Origin: Mesonia maritima | GTDB lineage: Bacteria; Bacteroidota; Bacteroidia; Flavobacteriales; Flavobacteriaceae | Assembly (NCBI RefSeq): GCF_042433895.1 | Contig: NZ_JBHLUA010000006.1 | Location: forward strand, 166,216-230,215 | Direction of reading: 5' to 3' | Length of the DNA stretch: 64,000 nucleotides | Shown: positions 44,572 to 53,297 of the stretch, piece after piece | Position numbering within the stretch: position 1 is the first letter of the stretch | Layout: the number at the start of each line of letters is the position of its first letter | The notes under the pieces: model-generated | Seen by the model: only the letters and a program-made list of their open reading frames with translations | What the model was told of the DNA's origin: nothing | The model's database searches: none | Translations under genes and position numbers: made by a program

Positions 44572-46012
44572 TTAATCGTTTCACTAAAGCTTCTATAATT
44601 TTTGTGTAAACCTCATCTCCGTAATGGCGGTCTTCTACGCCAAAATCTATATTCGGGTTATCATTTATTTCAATCACCAAAGCTTGTCCGTTAATTTCTT
44701 TAATATCGATCCCGAAAAGACCTTGTCCCATAATTTTAGTCGATTTAATTGCAGCGTCTAAAATTGGTTTTGGCACATCTTCAATCGCCATACAATCGGC
44801 ATTTCCATCTTGATCATCTTTATCCTTGGCATCCCAATTATAAATTTGCCAATGATCTTTTGCCATATAATAACGGCACGCATAAAATGGTTTTCCGTCG
44901 AGCATTCCTATTCTCCAATCGTATTCTGAAGGGCAAAATTCTTGTGCGATAATTAAATCTGAAGATTTTAGCATTTGCTTTACGAGCTCTAAATATTCAT
45001 CTTTTGTTGTCGCTTTTTTAACCCCGAAAGAAAAAGTGGAATCGGGTAATTTCAACACACAAGGCAATTCTATTTCTTTTAAAATAGCCTGAATATTATC
45101 TTGATGAATTATTTTGGTTTTAGGAGCTGAAACGCCAGCATTTTGCATTGCTTCAGCCATAAAAACTTTATTGCAGCATTTTAAAATTGCATCGGGATAA
45201 TCTACCAATGCTATGTTTTCTTGCTGCGCTTTTCTGGCAAAAGTATAGGCTTCATTATTTACTTCAGTACTTTGTCTAATTAAAAGCGCATCGAAGGCTG
45301 AAAGACGTGACAAATCTTTTGGAGAAATTACTTCTACGTAGAAATTCAGTTTTTCGGCAACCTCAATAAATTTTTTAATTGCTTTTGGATTACTCGGCGG
45401 CGCAGGATCGTTTTCTTGCACTAAAATAGCTAAATCGTAAATCGCTTTTGAAGGTTTTGCAGTGTCGTATCTTTTTTTAGAAAAATACTGTTCTGCAAAA
45501 TATTCCATACTTTCTTTATGATCTTCCGGAATTTCTGAAACCCCAATTGCTTTTATGTTCTGGATGTTCCATTTATTATTATAACTGAATTTTATGCGTA
45601 AAAACGGAACTTGAAAATAACGATGAAACATCGCGCTTAAATCTTTGTATTTATGCGCCACGTTTTGCCCAAAATAAACGCTTAGTGTAAACTCACGCGA
45701 TTTTATGCTTTTTAAGCTTTGCTGAATTAAATCATCAAACTCTTCAGAAACTATTTTTACTAATTTTAAAGCTCGTAAATCGACCAGGTTTTTTACGGTT
45801 GGTAAAGGCAAATGCCCACGTGCTTCGGCTAAAAGCGATACGTAATAGCCTTTTGATTGATAGCTGAAATTTTTACACAAATTAAAAATTCGTACGTTTT
45901 TCAGCGAAGCAAAAGATGGATTGGTTAGATACTCTTTTGCTGCTATAATTTGGGCATTTCCTTTAAGAAAATCCCAAGATTTTGGATTGTCTACGACAAT
46001 AAATTTGTTCAT
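44561..46012 (-). CDS. RimK-like ATP-grasp ligase with RLAN N-terminal domain
   Basis: The 483-residue protein has an N-terminal RLAN-type domain (about 1-190) with the phrase KGYYVSLLAEARGHLPLPTV. A RimK-like ATP-grasp ligase (about 200-480) follows: FDALLIRQSTEVNN, CNKVFMAEAMQNAGVSAPKT, PCVLKLPDSTFSFGVKKA, and the Mg-binding ending GIDIKEINGQALVIEINDNP. ATP-grasp ligases join a carboxylate to an amine through an acyl phosphate, and RimK adds glutamate. It is the first gene of a three-gene overlapping operon with the GCS2-type ligase and the FGase-like hydrolase. Confidence 0.88.
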   Translation of the reverse strand: MNKFIVVDNPKSWDFLKGNAQIIAAKEYLTNPSFASLKNVRIFNLCKNFSYQSKGYYVSLLAEARGHLPLPTVKNLVDLRALKLVKIVSEEFDDLIQQSLKSIKSREFTLSVYFGQNVAHKYKDLSAMFHRYFQVPFLRIKFSYNNKWNIQNIKAIGVSEIPEDHKESMEYFAEQYFSKKRYDTAKPSKAIYDLAILVQENDPAPPSNPKAIKKFIEVAEKLNFYVEVISPKDLSRLSAFDALLIRQSTEVNNEAYTFARKAQQENIALVDYPDAILKCCNKVFMAEAMQNAGVSAPKTKIIHQDNIQAILKEIELPCVLKLPDSTFSFGVKKATTKDEYLELVKQMLKSSDLIIAQEFCPSEYDWRIGMLDGKPFYACRYYMAKDHWQIYNWDAKDKDDQDGNADCMAIEDVPKPILDAAIKSTKIMGQGLFGIDIKEINGQALVIEINDNPNIDFGVEDRHYGDEVYTKIIEALVKRLNEK

Positions 46013-46074
46013 TTTGTTGATAAAGTATAAACAAATGTATGCTATTTTTAATCCGAATTTTGAAAAATTTTCAT

Positions 46075-46113
46075 AAAAAAAGCCCTTAGAAATTATTCCT
46101 AAAGGCTTTTTTT
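46075..46113. terminator. Intrinsic terminator after the secreted nuclease
   Basis: AAAAAAAGCCCTTAG pairs with CTAAAGGCTTTTTTT with one mismatch. It serves the nuclease gene on the minus strand and insulates the ATP-grasp operon. Confidence 0.75.
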
Positions 46114-46130
46114 AAAATATTTACTGGAAA

Positions 46131-48095
46131 TTATTTTACAATAAGTTTTCGCGTAATACGCTGATTATCTTGAATAATATTCATAAGATAAATTCCTTCA
46201 GCTAAATTAATAGCTTGTTTGCTGGAATTTACAGCATTGTATTCTAAAATTTTTCTTCCGGTTAGGCTGAAAATCTCTACGGAATAGTTTCCTTCAATTC
46301 CCATAATATTTATCGAATTTTTCGCCGGATTTGGAAAAATTCTTAACGTCGAAGCCGCATTATTCTTTACTGATAATTCTTGTTGCCACGTTTGCCCAAC
46401 TTTATCTCCCCAAATATAATCCACCAATTCCGGTTGATCGATAAACGGGTTTCTATTTTTTTGCCACGTATAAACCACGTTATTTCGGTTCATTTCAAAA
46501 TCATCTGGTGGATCGTTTTCGTGCCATTGCAATAAAGTAGCTAAATCTCCTAATTGACCTGTAATATTCGTATCTGGATAACCATTTATAACCGAAAGAT
46601 CGTTATAGCGAATAGCCATATAAAAAACACTTCTGGCAACATCACCTTTAAAACTTCCTAAATTTGCTGCCGGACCGTCATATTCTTGAGGTCCGTAATT
46701 TTGATTATTTCGAGAACTATTTTCGGGGCCATCAACCGCACGAAGCGCGTGAGCATCAGAATTTCCGTGTCTTGTGCTATCTGCATTTGTAGTCCAATAA
46801 ACATCTGGACCATCGGCAATATCATCCTCTTCTATACTGTAGAAACCACCTCGAGATCTTGGGTACGTATGTTCTCGATTCCAAGTTCCTGTATTATCAG
46901 AAGTTGTTTGAAAATCTAATTTTGCTTTTCCTTCTTCTGTATAAACTAACCAAACTTGATTGCTATTCGCTGGATTTTGATCGGCTTCTTTTAAAATATC
47001 AACAATATCTGCATACGTTTGAACACGAACTACTGAAGGATCGGCGATAATATCTTGCAAAGCTTGACGTAATTGTTGCCCTGATTTTTCATCTAAACTA
47101 TTATAATAACCTGAAGGTTGTGTACTTGAAACTACTCCAAATGTAGGATTAGTTGGCGTTCCCCAAGGAGCTACAATAAAATCGTCATCTAAAACACGAA
47201 TAAGAATATTGTTATTTAACGTGACATATTCTTGCGGTAAAGTACCAATTTCTATGACTAATTCTTCATCACCTTCATCATCTTGATCATCGGTTAAGGT
47301 AATACTTGTTGAAGCTGAAGTTGAACCTACAGGAATCGTAATTGTTGTATTTCCTGAATAATCGCTTGTGTTGAAACTTCCGTTTGATAACGTGAAATTG
47401 AATACAAGATCTGAATTGGTTACCGGCTGTTCGGTTGTAAAATTAATGGTAAATACATCACCTTCGGTATATTCTAAGGAAGATGTAGTTGTAGTTAAAC
47501 CATTCAGAATAATTCCGCTTCCATCGTTTAATAATCGTGGCGTGGGCGTATCTACATAATAACTTCCGTCATTTGCACGCTGAATGGATTCAAAATCTTT
47601 ATTGTTATTTACGTCTTCATCAATTTGCTGAGAAACGCCTAGTAAACTCATTAACGTTGTAGCATCTGAATCTCCAGTTCCGTAAACCAACGCATCGATT
47701 AAATTATTGGTGGTAGCTAAAGTTCCATCAGGGAAATCGCTTGGTGTTCCTTGATAAATTGCTACTGCATCGGCTCCGTTTTGAATAACATTTGCAGGAA
47801 TTACCAATTGTGGTGAGGGAGAAACGCCATTGCTTCCTATTAATAAAATTCCGTTTATATCGGTAGTGTAACCGTCTAAGTCGATTTTGTAATAACTTTC
47901 GTTTCCTCCGGAACTTGATCCGTTAAAAAACACCAATACCATATTATCGAGAGAATAATTTGGCGTATTCGACTTTAATTCTACAAATTCTTTGTCATCG
48001 ATACTTTGTGTATCACAATCTAACTCATTAATTACTACTTGCGCGTGTAAAGAAAATACAGTTAACAAAAGTAATAGTGTGGTAATCTTCTTCAT
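46131..48095 (-). CDS. Secreted endonuclease I-family protein with lamin-tail-like and Calx-beta domains and type IX sorting tail
   Basis: The 654-residue protein has a signal peptide (ITTLLLLLTVFSLHAQ). An N-terminal lamin-tail-like domain follows (VINELDCDTQSIDDKEFVEL, about 20-170), then a Calx-beta-like domain (about 200-310, SASTSITLTDDQDDEGDEEL). The endonuclease I domain (about 340-560) has the His-metal motif WNREHTYPRSRGG and GDVARSVFYMAIRYND. The end is a type IX sorting tail, RIFPNPAKNSINIMG to AEGIYLMNIIQ. It should be a surface or secreted nuclease that digests external DNA or RNA for nutrients, as in other marine flavobacteria. It is a single-gene unit. Confidence 0.88.
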   Translation of the reverse strand: MKKITTLLLLLTVFSLHAQVVINELDCDTQSIDDKEFVELKSNTPNYSLDNMVLVFFNGSSSGGNESYYKIDLDGYTTDINGILLIGSNGVSPSPQLVIPANVIQNGADAVAIYQGTPSDFPDGTLATTNNLIDALVYGTGDSDATTLMSLLGVSQQIDEDVNNNKDFESIQRANDGSYYVDTPTPRLLNDGSGIILNGLTTTTSSLEYTEGDVFTINFTTEQPVTNSDLVFNFTLSNGSFNTSDYSGNTTITIPVGSTSASTSITLTDDQDDEGDEELVIEIGTLPQEYVTLNNNILIRVLDDDFIVAPWGTPTNPTFGVVSSTQPSGYYNSLDEKSGQQLRQALQDIIADPSVVRVQTYADIVDILKEADQNPANSNQVWLVYTEEGKAKLDFQTTSDNTGTWNREHTYPRSRGGFYSIEEDDIADGPDVYWTTNADSTRHGNSDAHALRAVDGPENSSRNNQNYGPQEYDGPAANLGSFKGDVARSVFYMAIRYNDLSVINGYPDTNITGQLGDLATLLQWHENDPPDDFEMNRNNVVYTWQKNRNPFIDQPELVDYIWGDKVGQTWQQELSVKNNAASTLRIFPNPAKNSINIMGIEGNYSVEIFSLTGRKILEYNAVNSSKQAINLAEGIYLMNIIQDNQRITRKLIVK

Positions 48096-48156
48096 TCTTT
48101 AATTTTTAGAGAATGCAAAGATAGTAACATTATAAAGTTGAAATATTAAGTTAAGA

Positions 48157-49122
48157 TTAAAATTTATAATTCAGGTTTAACGAAACATAACTGTGCGTTT
48201 CAATACTATTTACTTCTCCGCTGTTAAAATGATACACTATTCCTAAATTAAATCGTTTATAGGCTAAATAACCACCAAGATTTGCGTGAAAGGTAGAATG
48301 ATCTATATGTGTTAATGTTCGAGAATCTTGTCGATCGCTAAAAATATTTCCTTGTAAAGTAGCATCGTTCGCTATTAATTTGAAACCAGCTGAAATTTGT
48401 ATAAAATATTCTAACGCATTTTTAGGTTGAAAAATCGAATTCTGAACAGAAGTAGTTTTTGTTAACTCGTAAAATTCACCAATTCGCATATACAATTGCG
48501 GTAAAATATAAGAACGTACATTCCCTAGCGAAGCTTCAGCGCTTCCGAAGAAATCATACCAATCGCCTTTATAAATATTTCTAAAATAATTCGCTTTTAA
48601 ATTAACGCCAAGCTGATTCGGAATTTGATTTTCCCAACCTTTTAAAACCGTATCGCCTGAAACATTTTTATGAAACCAATCTTGTATGGTTTCCGCTTTC
48701 GAAATTTCTCCTAAAACTCCAATATCGCTATTTAAGGTAAGAAAAGACTGTTTAAAAGTAAATCTATTTTGAAATGTTAAATACGTCCACCCTGCAAAAG
48801 GGCGTTTCCCTGTTGGTATTCCTGTTTCAAAATCGTAATTAGGGGTATACGCTTCCAGTTGAAGAGAAAAACCGTGAAAAAAATTATTTTTTGAAGAAAA
48901 AATTTTCGATATAAAATTTTCTTTTTCTGGAATAAAACGGTAACTCGCATTTACGCCAAAAGTATAAGATCGATCTTTATTGGTAAGTACCGCAAAATAA
49001 TCGTTATCAATTCCTATTGCTATTTGATTTTTATAATAATCTGCGGAAGAATTTTCTTGCGAAAAACCATTCTGTAAGCCGATAAAAAAGAGAATAGTAA
49101 AAAACTTAAGAAAGCGAAACAT
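48157..49122 (-). CDS. LpxR-like lipid A deacylase (DUF2219) outer-membrane protein
   Basis: The 321-residue protein has a signal peptide (FFTILFFIGLQNGFSQ) and a 12-strand-like barrel pattern. NQIAIGIDNDYFAVLTNKDR near the N terminus holds the Asn-Asp and Asp-Arg residues of LpxR's calcium and active site, followed by GKRPFAGWTY and a C-terminal YVSLNLNYKF. LpxR removes the 3'-acyloxyacyl group of lipid A. Several catalytic residues can be matched only roughly, so it may be a relative with a different substrate. Together with two acyltransferases in the window it suggests lipid A remodelling, though it is not adjacent to them. Confidence 0.78.
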   Translation of the reverse strand: MFRFLKFFTILFFIGLQNGFSQENSSADYYKNQIAIGIDNDYFAVLTNKDRSYTFGVNASYRFIPEKENFISKIFSSKNNFFHGFSLQLEAYTPNYDFETGIPTGKRPFAGWTYLTFQNRFTFKQSFLTLNSDIGVLGEISKAETIQDWFHKNVSGDTVLKGWENQIPNQLGVNLKANYFRNIYKGDWYDFFGSAEASLGNVRSYILPQLYMRIGEFYELTKTTSVQNSIFQPKNALEYFIQISAGFKLIANDATLQGNIFSDRQDSRTLTHIDHSTFHANLGGYLAYKRFNLGIVYHFNSGEVNSIETHSYVSLNLNYKF

Positions 49123-49280
49123 TCAAATTTAATTTTTTCTGCAAGGTGCAGCTAAATCTAATTATTACCATAGTATTTAATGAAGTTTTATGAATTGAAA
49201 AATAAAATTTATTAAAACATTCAGTAAATCAATCGATTAAATTAATGTTGCCAGCAACTAATTTTCAGTTAAAGCTTCCG

Positions 49281-49288
49281 TATATTTG
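49281..49288 (+). promoter_or_regulatory. -7 promoter box TATATTTG of the nitroreductase gene
   Basis: Exact TAnnTTTG match 23 bp before the ATG at 49312. No clear -33 TTG at normal spacing. Confidence 0.65.
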
Positions 49289-49311
49289 TAAAAAAGAATT
49301 TCATCAGTTTT

Positions 49312-49944
49312 ATGAGTAATATCAAGTCTTTACAATGGCGCTACGCCACCAAAAAATTTGACGAAACCAAAAAAGTACCGGAAGAAAAAATTTCGATGCT
49401 TAAAACAAGTTTCAACCTCACTCCTACTTCTTACGGCTTGCAACCACTAAAATTAGTAATTGTAAAAGACGATGCTACGAAGAAAAAACTGTACGAACAT
49501 AGTGCAAAACAGCAACAAATTCTTACAGCTTCTCATATTCTCATTTTTTGTATTGAAACGAATATTGATGATAATTTTATTGAAGAAAACTTCAAACGAA
49601 TTAAAGAGATACGTGAAACTCCAGATGAAATTTTAAATCCGTTTCGAGAATTTTTATTAGGCGATTTTAGAAAACGATCGCAAGAAGAAATAGAAAATTG
49701 GGCGGTAAATCAGGTTTATTTAGCAATCGGAAACATTTTAAATGTTTGTGCCGCCGAAAAAATAGACGCTTGCCCAATGGAAGGTTTCGACGCTAAAAAA
49801 TATGACGAAACTCTAAATTTAACTGAAAAAGGAATAAAATCTACCTTAGTTTTACCGATTGGTTATCGCGCTGAAGACGATATTTTTGCAGATTTTGAAA
49901 AAGTTCGTCGACCGTTAGATGATGTAATTATAGATTTAGATTAA
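49312..49944 (+). CDS. Nitroreductase-family NAD(P)H oxidoreductase
   Basis: The 210-residue flavoenzyme is of the NfsB/NfnB kind. It begins LQWRYATKKFDETKKVPEEK (Arg and Lys bind FMN phosphate), then SLTPTSYGLQPLK-like FNLTPTSYGLQPLKLVIV, and a C-terminal VLPIGYRAEDD before the last strand. It transfers hydride from NAD(P)H to nitroaromatics or quinones through FMN, and the natural substrate is usually unknown. It is convergent with ribB, overlapping by 4 bp, and ends without a terminator I can see. Confidence 0.9.
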   Translation: MSNIKSLQWRYATKKFDETKKVPEEKISMLKTSFNLTPTSYGLQPLKLVIVKDDATKKKLYEHSAKQQQILTASHILIFCIETNIDDNFIEENFKRIKEIRETPDEILNPFREFLLGDFRKRSQEEIENWAVNQVYLAIGNILNVCAAEKIDACPMEGFDAKKYDETLNLTEKGIKSTLVLPIGYRAEDDIFADFEKVRRPLDDVIIDLD

Positions 49945-51089
49945 TATCCTACGTATTCGGTAATTTCCAAGCCGTAGCCAATCATTCCTACTCTTTTTTT
50001 CTGTTGCGAATTCGAAAGTAATTTTATTTTATGAATTCCAAGATCGTGCAGAATTTGAGCGCCAATACCAAAATCTTTTGTGTCCATCGCTAAACGTGGC
50101 GCTTTCATTTCACCTTTTTCCTGATTTTCTCTTAACTCTTCAAGACGACTTAATAAATTAAGGGTAGAATTTTCCTGATTTATAAACACGATCACGCCTT
50201 TTTCTTCCTTGTTTAAGGCTTTAAACATATCGTCTAATTTCTGATCAGCATTATTGGTTAACGTTCCTAAAATATCATTATTTACCAATGTGGAATTTAC
50301 ACGAACTAAAACCGATTCATCTGATTTCCATGTTCCTTTGGTTAAGGCTAAATGAACTTGATTATTAGTAGTTTGCTTGTAAGCGCGTAATCTATAAGAA
50401 CCGAAACGTGTATCCATTGTAAAATCTTCCTTCTTTTCAATTAAAGAATCGTGACGCATTCTGTAGGCCACTAAATCTTCAATTGAAATAAGTTTTAAAT
50501 CGAATTTTTTGGCAACTTCCGCTAACTGCGGCAAACGCGCCATTGTTCCATCATCATTTAAAATTTCAACTAGAATTCCAGCAGATTTTAATCCGGCTAG
50601 TCGTGCTAAATCTACAGCAGCTTCGGTATGACCGGTTCTACGAAGAACGCCTCCATTTTTAGCTTTTAGCGGAAAAATATGGCCCGGTCTTCCTAAATCT
50701 TGTGGTTTTGTTTCTTCAGAAACGAGGGATTTTATGGTTTTTGCCCGATCATGAACTGAAATTCCTGTAGTACAACCGTGACCGATTAAATCTACAGAAA
50801 CCGTAAATTGCGTATGGTGTAAAACGGTATTGTTATTCACCATCATATTTAAATCTAGTTCGTTGCAACGATCTTCGGTTAATGGCGCACAAATTAATCC
50901 ACGGCCGTGACGCGCCATAAAATTAATCATTTCCGGTGTTACCTTTTCAGCAGCAGCAATAAAATCGCCTTCATTTTCACGATCTTCATCATCGACAACA
51001 ATTACTACTTTTCCTTCGCGAATATCATCTATCGCTTCCTGAATGGTATTTAACTGAATATTTTCTGATGTTGCAACACCTTCTGCCAT
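49941..51089 (-). CDS. ribB: 3,4-Dihydroxy-2-butanone-4-phosphate synthase with degenerate GTP cyclohydrolase II domain (RibBX-like)
   Basis: Residues about 12-215 are a complete RibB domain: VVDDEDRENEGDFIAAAE, GRGLICAPLT, HHTQFTVSVD, GHGCTTGISVHDRA and GHIFPLKAKNGGVLRRTGHTE. It makes the butanone phosphate used for riboflavin. The C-terminal part (about 228-382) has the GTP cyclohydrolase II fold but lacks its zinc cysteines: RVNSTLVNNDILGTLTNN stands where enzymes have RVHSEC...RCDCG. The cyclohydrolase reaction is therefore unlikely, and an intact ribA should exist elsewhere. Such fused degenerate domains are known as RibX in Shewanella. It is the last gene of the ftsK-lolA-lptF/G run. 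Confidence 0.9.
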   Translation of the reverse strand: MAEGVATSENIQLNTIQEAIDDIREGKVVIVVDDEDRENEGDFIAAAEKVTPEMINFMARHGRGLICAPLTEDRCNELDLNMMVNNNTVLHHTQFTVSVDLIGHGCTTGISVHDRAKTIKSLVSEETKPQDLGRPGHIFPLKAKNGGVLRRTGHTEAAVDLARLAGLKSAGILVEILNDDGTMARLPQLAEVAKKFDLKLISIEDLVAYRMRHDSLIEKKEDFTMDTRFGSYRLRAYKQTTNNQVHLALTKGTWKSDESVLVRVNSTLVNNDILGTLTNNADQKLDDMFKALNKEEKGVIVFINQENSTLNLLSRLEELRENQEKGEMKAPRLAMDTKDFGIGAQILHDLGIHKIKLLSNSQQKKRVGMIGYGLEITEYVGY

Positions 51090-51121
51090 AACCTAATTTT
51101 TTGTTTTGCAAAGGTACTAAT

Positions 51122-52642
51122 CTATTCCTTTTCTTTCTTTACAATTCCTATTTTTCTGAAGAATTTCTTCACCGGTTCAGTAATTACATCGGTATTAATA
51201 AATCCTTGATCGGTCGTAGCACGATAGGTTAAATAAATACTCAGTGGAAGCATAACAAATGTAGAGAGCCACGTTGCCATAAACGGACTTACGCTTCCGT
51301 CTTCGGCGCTATTTTTAGCAAAAATACCAATAAAATGATACGTCAAAAATAGAAGGATTGCTACTACCATTGGCAAACCTAAACCTCCTTTTCTAATAAT
51401 GGCTCCTAATGGCGCGCCTACAAAAAAGAGAATAAAACAAGCGACCGCCAAGGCATATTTATCGTGTAACTGTATTTCCGTTTTATTGAGCCGTTGTGCT
51501 TTTCTTCTTAAATTAGATTCTTTTCCGTTAATGTTAGAAAGCGTTCCGCGAACGGTTCCTAACGCGATATTAGCAATTTGTTGCTGTTGTTGTGTTTTAT
51601 AGGAGTCATATAATTCAGCTAAAGAATTAATATTATAAGTAATCGTATCTTGTGGAAGTGAGAACGATTTTAGTCGATTTTTTAAGGAATCCTTCTCTAA
51701 TTTTCTCTCTACTTTTTTCCTTTTTTTCTTTTCACCAAGATTTTCGATTCCGCTTCGGCTGAGTAAATTGTTATGAAAATTTCTTTTGTCTTGATTTAAA
51801 TCTTCAGATAAGGAATCTAACGCAACCCGTAATTCTGAAATATCGAGCATTTTATAAGAATAATTATAGCGCTCGTCTTCAAAATCTACATTGTTAAAAT
51901 TTGACAAATCGATGTTTATCGTATATTCATCAAAATAACTTTTTACGTAAGGCTTTTTTCTGCGCTCCTTATAGTCTTTCGGTTGAAGTTCATCATAATA
52001 ATTTCCATTAGAAAGAATTAACGATAGAATATCTGAATCTTCACTTCCTACCAATTCTCCTTTTTTTGCTTTTATAACGGTAAAATTCCCCGTTAAATTT
52101 TCCTTTTTATTATGGATAATTACATCGTGCAAATATTGATCGTTATCGCCCGATTTTTTTTCAACCTTAATATTTACATCGCCAATATCATTAAAAGCGC
52201 CTTCAACAATTGCCATTGCGGGTTTTAATTTTGAAATATTTTTCCGCAGATTAATTGATTTAAATTCTGCCCACGGAATAACATTATTGGCAAAAAAGAA
52301 AGCTACAATACTTAAAAAGGAAATAAAGAAAATTAAACTTCGCATTGCACGTTGAAGCGAAATCCCGGAAGATTTCATAGCGGCAAACTCATAATTTTCA
52401 GCAAAACTCCCAAAAGTCATTATCGAAGTCACCAAAATAGTAAGCGGTAAAACTAGTGGAATTAAACTTGGGGTAATATATACCAAAAACCTCGCTATAA
52501 TTACATAATCGAGGTCTTTACCGGCGAGTTCAGAAATGTGCAACCAAATACCTTGGAGTACAAAAATGAACATTAAAATTACAAAAACCGCCGTAAAGGT
52601 TTTTATATAACTTAAAAATATGTACCTATCGAGAATCTTCAA
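51122..52642 (-). CDS. LptF/LptG (YjgP/YjgQ)-family permease
   Basis: The 506-residue inner-membrane protein has three helices in the first 110 residues (about 10-35, 50-75, 93-115). A large periplasmic jelly-roll region follows, with charged inserts such as KKKRKKVERKLEKD, then three helices near the C terminus (about 408-490). LPLTILVTSIMTFGSFAENYE holds the coupling region. In the lipopolysaccharide exporter LptB2FG such subunits pull LPS from the inner membrane. F and G cannot be told apart here, and the partner is not in the window. It lies 1 bp from lolA, so the operon is dedicated to outer-membrane assembly. Confidence 0.88.
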   Translation of the reverse strand: MKILDRYIFLSYIKTFTAVFVILMFIFVLQGIWLHISELAGKDLDYVIIARFLVYITPSLIPLVLPLTILVTSIMTFGSFAENYEFAAMKSSGISLQRAMRSLIFFISFLSIVAFFFANNVIPWAEFKSINLRKNISKLKPAMAIVEGAFNDIGDVNIKVEKKSGDNDQYLHDVIIHNKKENLTGNFTVIKAKKGELVGSEDSDILSLILSNGNYYDELQPKDYKERRKKPYVKSYFDEYTINIDLSNFNNVDFEDERYNYSYKMLDISELRVALDSLSEDLNQDKRNFHNNLLSRSGIENLGEKKKRKKVERKLEKDSLKNRLKSFSLPQDTITYNINSLAELYDSYKTQQQQQIANIALGTVRGTLSNINGKESNLRRKAQRLNKTEIQLHDKYALAVACFILFFVGAPLGAIIRKGGLGLPMVVAILLFLTYHFIGIFAKNSAEDGSVSPFMATWLSTFVMLPLSIYLTYRATTDQGFINTDVITEPVKKFFRKIGIVKKEKE

Positions 52643-52643
52643 T

Positions 52644-53282
52644 TTAATCTAGCCGATTAATGTAGTAACCTTGATATTTATCTTTATTGAAAGTAAACAA
52701 GTTTTCAGAAATGGGCTGATCTGTTTTAAAACTATTTACTTTAATGGTAATTTTTGTACCGTTTTCTTGTAACTGAATTAAATTATAAATGTGTTTGGTT
52801 TGCTTATCGATACCTAACAGAATTTCTTTCACTTCAGCATTAGAATCTTTTGGTGTTAATTTTATATACTGAATTTTTCTTCCGTTAGCATTTTGAGTAA
52901 TATCCCATTTATAATTATACCCTTCTTCGTAGAAAGTAAGCATTTTTGAAGGCGTAATTTCATCGCTATCGGTTTCTGAAGAAATTACGATTTCTTCGTC
53001 TTCAGGAATAATGGAATACAGTTTTTTACCATCGAACAAACGTGTTATTCCCATTAAATTTAAGCGATATTTTTCACCTTTTAATGCTACATCGCCGCGC
53101 GCTTCTTGCTTAATATTTTCAGTAGTATTTTCTAAAATATAACTGAATTCTATTTGCATATTATCATACGATTTCACTTTTGCTGAAACTTCTTCCAACA
53201 AGTTTTTCGCTTTTTGACTGTTTTGCGCGAAACCTAAGCTTGCGGTAAATAGAATAAGAAATAAAACGCTTAATTTCTTCAT
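52644..53282 (-). CDS. lolA: LolA-like outer-membrane lipoprotein carrier
   Basis: The 212-residue protein has a signal peptide (SVLFLILFTASLGFAQ) and a half-barrel fold. Elements are SYDNMQIEFSYILENTTENIK, GKYRLNLMGITRLFDGKKLY, and the C-terminal SENLFTFNKDKYQGYYINRLD. LolA carries lipoproteins across the periplasm to the outer membrane. Bacteroidota lack a clear LolB, and the many lipoproteins in this window would be clients. It lies between ftsK (15 bp) and the LptF/G permease (1 bp). Confidence 0.88.
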   Translation of the reverse strand: MKKLSVLFLILFTASLGFAQNSQKAKNLLEEVSAKVKSYDNMQIEFSYILENTTENIKQEARGDVALKGEKYRLNLMGITRLFDGKKLYSIIPEDEEIVISSETDSDEITPSKMLTFYEEGYNYKWDITQNANGRKIQYIKLTPKDSNAEVKEILLGIDKQTKHIYNLIQLQENGTKITIKVNSFKTDQPISENLFTFNKDKYQGYYINRLD

Positions 53283-53297
53283 GGTATATTGTATTAT

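Noticed and set aside
46131..48095. Restriction endonuclease
   Set aside because: The motif is of secreted endonuclease I, with signal peptide and type IX sorting tail, and no methylase is adjacent.
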